DNA from: Struthio camelus
Taxonomy: Eukaryota; Chordata; Aves; Struthioniformes; Struthionidae
DNA: 64,000 nucleotides
NCBI RefSeq assembly: GCF_040807025.1
Contig: NC_090946.1
Coordinates: 79,234,641-79,298,640 of the forward strand
Reading direction: 5' to 3'
The position numbers and the translations under genes were made by a program. Of the stretch, positions 63,201-64,000 are shown piece by piece. The notes beneath the pieces were generated by a model, which saw nothing but the letters and a program-made list of their open reading frames with translations, did not search any database and had not been told where the DNA came from. The first letter of the stretch is position 1. Every line of letters starts with the position of its first letter.

Positions 63201-64000
63201 TGCCGCACGTTTGAGGGTCTCATCACCTCGCAGCTCAGTAAGTCTGGCACACTTTGAGCAGGTCAGTGGATTATTTAAAATATCAAAGTGAGACACGATT
63301 CTCGGGAATCACTCCAGGCCTCCATATGAGAGTATGAAGGAAGCTCCCACATCCCAACAAATTCCAACTGCATTAAAAGGAATGTCAGAAGTCTTGGGGA
63401 CTGCCAGAGTCCATCTCCATGGGCAACTGGCCTCAGGTATCTCTGTACTGCACTCAAGGATATACGCCAGCTGGTCTGCCCAAGTGGGCTTTAAGAGCTG
63501 CAACAGCACTAGAGCATACCAGCTGCACTCCCAGTTTCAAGCAGACTCACATAGCCCAGGCCAAAAGCCCCTGCTTTGGAGCCCACCACTGCTATTGATG
63601 CCTGAACCATCTACCATAAAACTAGCCAGCGAGCACCCGTGTGGTCTATGACCACCCATTTGCTCACTGTGAGGACACGAAAGCCTACAGTCAGTATTAA
63701 ACAGATTCAGAAGGAGCAGAGCCCTTTAAACAGCATCCACGACAAAGGAGAAATGAATCTGAGCATAGAGAAGCAGCGTCCAGCGGCCACAAACGTTTTC
63801 CCCAAACCACCTCTTCCTAGCCAAAAAGGAAAAGATCCCCCTCCCCACACGCACAGTATGCTTTTGCTGTTCAGATTTCCAGGCAGTCGTGTCAGAAAGA
63901 TTGCATCATCCATTCATTACCTTTATCAGTTTCATTCTTCAGTTTCTTGCTGCTGCTCTTCTGGTTCCCCTCATTTATATTTTGTTTTACTACTTCAGCC
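13890..64000 (-). CDS. KTN1: Kinectin (KTN1), 3' portion, 41 exons
   Basis: Kinectin is an endoplasmic-reticulum-anchored coiled-coil protein, known as a membrane receptor for kinesin and a binding partner of RhoG and the elongation factor 1 complex. Forty-one minus-strand exons join with matched phases into one open frame of about 1,113 codons. The joined protein is almost all Lys/Glu/Gln/Leu-rich coiled coil and follows human kinectin, as I recall it, block by block; examples are KFKDF, TLEKEH, KIHVSYQE, LNKLRQDYARL, RKRTAE, AEKDKQIKQ, ELQKKLDDSYSEAVRQNEELN and NERQKVAGDL. The end, EHYQLVE-stop, parallels the human EHYQVLE-stop. RRBP1 is the nearest paralogue, but the identity runs along the whole kinectin sequence. 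The amino-terminal transmembrane anchor and basic region (about 250 residues) are outside the window. All introns are GT-AG except one GC-AG. The organism assignment is inference; the gene identity is firm. Confidence 0.97.
13895..15082 (-). other. KTN1: Last KTN1 intron (1,188 nt)
   Basis: Intron between w40 and w41, with a GC-richer patch at about 13.98-14.12 kb. No exon or repeat was recognised. If retained, translation would continue as VGRNSRWLPS and stop. Confidence 0.8.
15083..15206 (-). CDS. KTN1: KTN1 exon w40 (124 nt)
   Basis: Acceptor CTTCCAG, donor GTAGGA. The 41 codons start ELTDKRLNVAVNLNQ and end GREHYQLV, then one base (G) that is completed by the last exon. EHYQ matches the extreme C terminus of human kinectin. 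Confidence 0.95.
15207..19902 (-). other. KTN1: Largest KTN1 intron in window (4,696 nt)
   Basis: Intron between w39 and w40. It holds an A-run near 17516-17529 and several short ORFs, none with a recognisable product. In human this is where residues between ENSDVS and the C-terminal exon lie; here the two exons join directly in frame. Confidence 0.75.
19903..19995 (-). CDS. KTN1: KTN1 exon w39 (93 nt)
   Basis: Acceptor CCTACAG, donor GTGAGT, phase 0-0. The 31 codons start AQESLASLEREIGKAAGDAN and end SDVCSES. Human has KAAGDTTVIENSDVS. Confidence 0.95.
19996..21863 (-). other. KTN1: KTN1 intron (1,868 nt), pyrimidine-rich middle
   Basis: Intron between w38 and w39. The plus strand is C/T-rich at about 20.40-20.95 kb. 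No gene or repeat family was recognised. Confidence 0.75.
21864..21947 (-). CDS. KTN1: KTN1 exon w38 (84 nt, third of three)
   Basis: Acceptor TTTACAG, donor GTAAGC, phase 0-0. The 28 codons start LKTQLNETLSKLKIDQNER and end KVAGDLPK. Confidence 0.97.
21948..24285 (-). other. KTN1: KTN1 intron (2,338 nt)
   Basis: Intron between w37 and w38. Nothing beyond short non-coding ORFs was seen. Confidence 0.75.
24286..24369 (-). CDS. KTN1: KTN1 exon w37 (84 nt, second of three)
   Basis: Acceptor ATTTCAG, donor GTAAGA, phase 0-0. The 28 codons start LKDLLTELQKKLDDSYSEAV and end NEELNL. Essentially identical to human over its length. Confidence 0.97.
24564..24647 (-). CDS. KTN1: KTN1 exon w36 (84 nt, first of three)
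   Basis: Acceptor TTTCTAG, donor GTAAAC, phase 0-0. The 28 codons start LKKEREHLESELEKAEIER and end VSEVRE. Within the region reported to bind kinesin in human kinectin (about residues 1188-1288, from memory). Confidence 0.97.
25163..25234 (-). CDS. KTN1: KTN1 exon w35 (72 nt)
   Basis: Acceptor ACTGCAG, donor GTACGT, phase 0-0. The 24 codons start LRSSVVPLEHEVERLKEEI and end EVET. It is less similar to the human equivalent than its neighbours but has the same length (24 residues). Confidence 0.94.
26570..26662 (-). CDS. KTN1: KTN1 exon w34 (93 nt)
   Basis: Acceptor TTTTTAG, donor GTATTT, phase 0-0. The 31 codons start EGILQRLQRSVEEEESKWK and end SQKELKQ. A 112-nt intron separates it from w33. 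Confidence 0.96.
26775..26864 (-). CDS. KTN1: KTN1 exon w33 (90 nt)
   Basis: Acceptor TTGACAG, donor GTAAGC, phase 0-0. The 30 codons start AMEQKLKEAEGMNTLLQL and end YKSVLAET. Confidence 0.96.
27317..27397 (-). CDS. KTN1: KTN1 exon w32 (81 nt)
   Basis: Acceptor CCAACAG, donor GTAAGT, phase 0-0. The 27 codons start SHSEWICGFEKLAKEYL and end SGSEEVK. Non-coiled segment with Trp and Gly, equivalent to human YGEWLHGFEKKAKE. Confidence 0.96.
28507..28596 (-). CDS. KTN1: KTN1 exon w31 (90 nt)
   Basis: Acceptor GGTTTAG, donor GTAAGA, phase 0-0. The 30 codons start ERQQHLEAAEMEMRELL and end LFPKVSLPSN plus Val. The Phe-Pro and Leu-Pro pairs mark a break in the coiled coil conserved with human (LFPKVSVPSN). 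Confidence 0.96.
30435..30521 (-). CDS. KTN1: KTN1 exon w30 (87 nt)
   Basis: Acceptor TGATTAG, donor GTTGTA (weak), phase 0-0. The 29 codons start DLREKNWKAMEALASTEKLL and end NKTAK. First exon after the seven-module array. Confidence 0.96.
31315..31341. repeat. Poly(A) run, about 27 nt
   Basis: Homopolymer run in the intron between w29 and w30. No recognisable retroposed sequence is attached to it. Confidence 0.85.
32620..32710 (-). CDS. KTN1: KTN1 exon w29, module 7 exon c (91 nt)
   Basis: Acceptor AATTCAG, donor GTAAGG, followed by an A-run on the transcript strand. It completes Val and adds 30 codons, starting IAGKEKEITSLQSEL and ending FEQQRKKNN. HQRKKNN is the human equivalent of the end. 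Confidence 0.96.
33614..33651 (-). CDS. KTN1: KTN1 exon w28, module 7 exon b (38 nt)
   Basis: Acceptor TTTGTAG, donor GTAAGT. It encodes ASLAVQREELLQ plus two bases of Val; human has EELLKV at this point. Confidence 0.95.
34073..34141 (-). CDS. KTN1: KTN1 exon w27, module 7 exon a (69 nt)
   Basis: Acceptor TTAAACAG, donor GTACAG. The 23 codons start DVEKENESFKVQIQELKQEN and end CKQ. A 117-nt intron separates it from w26. Confidence 0.96.
34259..34349 (-). CDS. KTN1: KTN1 exon w26, module 6 exon c (91 nt)
   Basis: Acceptor TCTGCAG, donor GTAAAG. It completes Gln and adds 30 codons, starting LKGEEEQMKKLKAVLEEKER and ending QVKRVQ. It closely resembles exon w23, so modules 5 and 6 may be a relatively late duplicate pair. 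Confidence 0.96.
35392..35429 (-). CDS. KTN1: KTN1 exon w25, module 6 exon b (38 nt)
   Basis: Acceptor TTGTCAG, donor GTGAGT. It encodes VPAASQVQDLES plus two bases of Gln, which aligns with human ASSASQFEELE. Confidence 0.93.
36361..36438 (-). CDS. KTN1: KTN1 exon w24, module 6 exon a (78 nt)
   Basis: Acceptor TCCAAAG, donor GTATGG, phase 0-0. The 26 codons start GQQDTIAQLTSKVQELEQQN and end RQLQQ. It is nine bases longer than its six siblings. The extra residues (LQQ) are at the 3' end, next to the donor, suggesting the donor moved downstream. Confidence 0.92.
36544..36634 (-). CDS. KTN1: KTN1 exon w23, module 5 exon c (91 nt)
   Basis: Acceptor GGTACAG, donor GTAAAC. It completes Leu and adds 30 codons, starting LKGKEKQVKTMEALLEEKEK and ending GEWLQ. 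It is followed by a 105-nt intron. Confidence 0.96.
37324..37361 (-). CDS. KTN1: KTN1 exon w22, module 5 exon b (38 nt)
   Basis: Acceptor TCTTTAG, donor GTAAGT. It encodes VSITSQIKELQT plus two bases of Leu; human has LSITSKVQELQNLL. Confidence 0.95.
38985..39053 (-). CDS. KTN1: KTN1 exon w21, module 5 exon a (69 nt)
   Basis: Acceptor TGAAAAG, donor GTAAAA. The 23 codons start ALTQEIEALKEEVGN and end EMEKQ. Confidence 0.96.
39216..39306 (-). CDS. KTN1: KTN1 exon w20, module 4 exon c (91 nt)
   Basis: Acceptor ATTAAG, donor GTACTC. It completes Val and adds 30 codons, starting IHEKDGKIKSVEELL and ending SKEKTVQ. Confidence 0.96.
39975..40012 (-). CDS. KTN1: KTN1 exon w19, module 4 exon b (38 nt)
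   Basis: Acceptor TGTGCAG, donor GTAAGT. It encodes VSFQSLVEELQK plus two bases of Val; human has VSFASLVEELKKV. Confidence 0.95.
40936..41004 (-). CDS. KTN1: KTN1 exon w18, module 4 exon a (69 nt)
   Basis: Acceptor TTCAAAG, donor GTAGTA. The 23 codons start ALRTENSSLRKELQSLQ and end QSEQ. The human counterpart has IRTENSSL. Confidence 0.96.
41948..42038 (-). CDS. KTN1: KTN1 exon w17, module 3 exon c (91 nt)
   Basis: Acceptor TTTTCAG, donor GTAAAA. It completes Ser and adds 30 codons, starting MRERDDKIKTVEELLEAG and ending NKEEELK. Confidence 0.96.
42168..42202 (-). CDS. KTN1: KTN1 exon w16, module 3 exon b (35 nt)
   Basis: Acceptor CCAATAG, donor GTAAGA. It encodes ANKDLLEQMER plus two bases of Ser, matching human NKDVVEQMEK. 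It is three bases shorter than the other b exons. The acceptor is preceded by T14, then TA and TG repeats (transcript strand). Confidence 0.94.
42203..42299 (-). repeat. TG/TA/T microsatellite at the acceptor of exon w16
   Basis: On the plus strand: A14 (42210-42223), eight TA units (42224-42239), about ten CA units, then imperfect CA/TA to 42299. In the transcript this is UG repeats, AU repeats, U14, CCAAUAG, then exon w16. The T-run therefore serves as the pyrimidine tract. Confidence 0.9.
43569..43637 (-). CDS. KTN1: KTN1 exon w15, module 3 exon a (69 nt)
   Basis: Acceptor CTTCCAG, donor GTACAG. The 23 codons start ILKDQNRSLQAEVQKLQ and end LSEQ. Confidence 0.96.
43638..46430 (-). other. 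KTN1: KTN1 intron (2,793 nt) with old LINE remnant
   Basis: Intron between w14 and w15. The middle third is the degraded CR1 copy listed separately. The remainder shows nothing recognisable. Confidence 0.8.
44895..45640 (-). mobile_element. Old CR1-family LINE remnant covering the reverse-transcriptase region
   Basis: Read on the minus strand, it carries eroded but ordered pieces of a CR1-type ORF2: GGAAATCATGCCTCATGAA, then a CTTCCAAAAAGCTTTTATGA segment (the old FQKAFDKV region), then CTGGTTAAAGAATGAGAAG, GGTCAAGTTTCACA, GATACACTTCAGTACCTTGA and finally CCAGCTTGAATATTGTGAG. It has many indels and stops and lies in the intron between w14 and w15, same strand as KTN1. Confidence 0.75.
46431..46521 (-). 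CDS. KTN1: KTN1 exon w14, module 2 exon c (91 nt)
   Basis: Acceptor GTCTCAG, donor GTAAGA. It completes Ser and adds 30 codons, starting IHMKDDKIRTLEEQL and ending NTKEEFK. The intron separating it from w13 is only 123 nt. Confidence 0.96.
46645..46682 (-). CDS. KTN1: KTN1 exon w13, module 2 exon b (38 nt)
   Basis: Acceptor ATCTAG, donor GTAAAT. It encodes AAAAHELERMQK plus two bases of Ser, matching human AAAAHELEKMQ. Confidence 0.95.
47425..47493 (-). CDS. KTN1: KTN1 exon w12, module 2 exon a (69 nt)
   Basis: Acceptor CCTTCAG, donor GTAAAA. The 23 codons start VLQNMNLSLKSEVQKLQ and end TNEQ. EVQKLQ recurs in the next module's equivalent exon. Confidence 0.96.
47802..47892 (-). CDS. KTN1: KTN1 exon w11, module 1 exon c (91 nt)
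   Basis: Acceptor TGTACAG, donor GTAGAA (weak at +4 to +6). It completes Val and adds 30 codons, starting IAEKDKQIKQMEDSL and ending TSKEEELK. Confidence 0.96.
48495..48532 (-). CDS. KTN1: KTN1 exon w10, module 1 exon b (38 nt)
   Basis: The acceptor CTCCTGCAG has a strong pyrimidine tract; the donor is GTGAGC. It encodes TSASVLAEELHK plus two bases of Val. The human equivalent is TSASVLAEELHKV, so this tiny exon is secure despite its length. Confidence 0.95.
49489..49593. repeat. Three-copy 30-bp minisatellite
   Basis: The unit ACTTGATATTTGCATAGTAT plus TTACAACAAA occurs at 49489-49518 and 49535-49564, and with one change at 49564-49593. A 16-bp spacer containing a partial unit separates copies 1 and 2. 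It lies in the intron between w9 and w10. Confidence 0.85.
50132..50200 (-). CDS. KTN1: KTN1 exon w9, module 1 exon a (69 nt)
   Basis: Acceptor TTACAAG, donor GTACAG, phase 0-0. The 23 codons start ELIEQNDALNAQLQ and end HSQMAAQ. First exon of the first 69-38-91 triplet. Confidence 0.96.
50813..50979 (-). CDS. KTN1: KTN1 exon w8 (167 nt)
   Basis: Acceptor GCTGCAG, donor GTATTG. It completes a split Asp and adds 55 codons, starting VQNKLVAKDNEIQ, with LHSKLTDTMVSKQQLEQR, and ending EDSMQMQVQ. Its first half resembles the 91-nt module exons downstream (KDNEIQSL against KDKQIKQM), so it may be a diverged, fused module. Confidence 0.97.
51281..51282 (-). promoter_or_regulatory. KTN1: Non-canonical GC splice donor (intron after w7)
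   Basis: The transcript reads AACAAG then GCATGT. Apart from C at +2 and T at +4 it matches the donor consensus, as known GC-AG introns usually do. The acceptor of the same intron is a normal GCTGCAG. Confidence 0.88.
51283..51370 (-). CDS. KTN1: KTN1 exon w7 (88 nt, GC donor)
   Basis: Acceptor ATGAAG, 29 codons plus one base (VQQQEAERRWEEI to TAEQEAAQQ). The only junction that keeps the frame and yields the expected QQ-D is followed by GCATGT, a GC donor instead of GT. No usable GT donor lies nearby: the next one, four bases on, would bring a stop codon shortly after the junction. Confidence 0.94.
52411..52543 (-). CDS. KTN1: KTN1 exon w6 (133 nt)
   Basis: Acceptor TTTTTAG, donor GTGACT. 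The first base completes Lys; 44 codons follow, starting QSAELNKLRQDYARL and ending AVAQLK. The block is strongly conserved in kinectin. Confidence 0.97.
53834..53845. repeat. G12 homopolymer
   Basis: Twelve consecutive G on the plus strand in the intron between w5 and w6. Error-prone for sequencing. Confidence 0.85.
54075..54181 (-). CDS. KTN1: KTN1 exon w5 (107 nt)
   Basis: Acceptor TCTTCAG, donor GTATGT. It encodes 35 codons plus two bases of a split Lys, starting FQQLREQMEAEI, with LKQENGILRDAVS in the middle, and ending NQMES. Confidence 0.96.
56169..56309 (-). CDS. KTN1: KTN1 exon w4 (141 nt)
   Basis: Acceptor CCCAAG, donor GTAAAA, phase 0 at both ends. The 47 codons contain the conserved blocks AEKERN, RINTLEKEHGTFQ and KIHVSYQESQQ, which are near-identical to other vertebrate kinectins. 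Confidence 0.97.
56310..58852 (-). other. KTN1: KTN1 intron (2,543 nt), pyrimidine-rich part
   Basis: Intron between w3 and w4. The plus strand is C/T-rich at about 57.68-58.25 kb (purine-rich in the transcript). ORFs there are composition-driven. Confidence 0.75.
58853..58969 (-). CDS. KTN1: KTN1 exon w3 (117 nt)
   Basis: Acceptor GCTGCAG, donor GTAAGT, phase 0 at both ends. The 39 codons start ASKAESAAAIHQLQDKEK and end CKQLTQ. The IHQLQ-KEK-LAAVKE block is typical of kinectin. Confidence 0.97.
59331..59402 (-). mobile_element. Short CR1 fragment, antisense on plus strand
   Basis: The plus strand reads GGTTGGAAGGGACCTCCAAG, then ATCACCTGGTCCAACC and TGCTCAAAGCAGG, the reverse complement of the CR1 3' part. 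An A-run precedes it. Confidence 0.8.
60258..60432 (+). mobile_element. CR1 3'-end fragment
   Basis: GAGATTGTGAAGTCTTCATC, CCTGGAGGTTTTCAAGAGCC, CTTGAGAGCAACTTGGTCC and GGCTGGACTGCATGACCTCC are diverged CR1 3' sequence. Confidence 0.8.
60727..60893 (+). mobile_element. CR1 3'-end fragment
   Basis: GCAGCCTCCATCCTTGAAGG, CTGAGAAGCCTGGCCTGACC, TTTGAGTAGGAGGTCGGAC and GAGGTCCCTTCCCACCTGAG, followed by the characteristic ATCCTGTGATCCT end. A second independent copy about 300 bp after the previous one. Confidence 0.85.
61398..61528 (-). CDS. KTN1: KTN1 exon w2 (131 nt)
   Basis: Acceptor TTGCAG, donor GTGAAT. It completes the split Glu and adds 43 codons, starting NAEVKFKDF and ending STAIQDVLQK. 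The KFKDF and LLKEK-type blocks match the start of the kinectin rod, and the DDEAR stretch corresponds to an EDEA motif in human. Confidence 0.96.
61529..63920 (-). other. KTN1: KTN1 intron (2,392 nt)
   Basis: First intron of the window, between w1 and w2. Apart from the T24 run, no feature was recognised. Nothing in it resembles an additional kinectin exon. Confidence 0.75.
62277..62307. repeat. Poly(T) run, T6-G-T24
   Basis: Homopolymer in the first intron of the window (between w1 and w2), read as poly(A) in the transcript. No gene-derived sequence was recognised beside it. Confidence 0.85.
63921..64000 (-). CDS. KTN1: KTN1 exon w1 (partial, cut by window edge)
   Basis: This exon is cut by the right edge and read from 63999 in frame. 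It begins AEVVKQNINEG and ends NETDK, a polar Lys/Ser/Asn linker preceding the coiled coil. The donor GTAATG follows 63921. The last base (G) is the first base of a split Glu codon. Human kinectin has KLKTETDKEN at the same place. Confidence 0.95.

Overview
The window is vertebrate nuclear DNA, most likely from a bird. It holds a large multi-exon gene with compact introns (about 0.1 to 4.7 kb), few interspersed repeats, and repeats that are all CR1-type LINE fragments. A crocodilian or turtle is less likely because CR1 copies are so sparse. None of the longer continuous ORFs looks like a complete gene.

The window is dominated by the 3' four-fifths of the kinectin gene KTN1 on the minus strand. 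Transcription runs right to left: the coding sequence enters at 64000 and stops at 13890. I resolved 41 exons by hand from frame-compatible splice junctions. Together they encode about 1,113 residues in one open frame, collinear with vertebrate kinectin as I remember it, with no internal gap. The amino-terminal membrane anchor and the first roughly 250 residues lie beyond the right edge. The stop codon sits five bases into the last exon, followed by a 3'UTR of about 500 bases with AATAAA signals.

The most striking structure is in the middle of the gene (32620-50200). Seven consecutive exon triplets have lengths 69, 38 and 91 nt, with only two small deviations (35 for 38, 78 for 69). Each triplet encodes one unit of about 66 residues and all units share the same intron phases (0, 2, 0). 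The rod therefore appears to have grown by serial duplication of a three-exon cassette. A second, shorter regularity is three consecutive 84-nt exons (21864-24647), each encoding 28 residues (four heptads) and each beginning Leu-Lys. It falls in the part of kinectin reported to bind kinesin. Other notable points are a GC-AG intron (donor at 51281-51282) and a TG/TA/T tract directly upstream of the shortest internal exon, resembling the CFTR exon 9 arrangement.

The left 13.4 kb, downstream of KTN1, contains no gene I can recognise. It has a microsatellite near the start, CpG-rich sequence at 1-330 and about 3.4-7.0 kb, two CR1 fragments, and one minus-strand ORF with a single hydrophobic segment. 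Intronic CR1 remnants include one old reverse-transcriptase-region copy (about 44895-45640) and three fragments between 59331 and 60893. I found no convincing tRNA, rRNA, snoRNA, CRISPR or complete mobile element.
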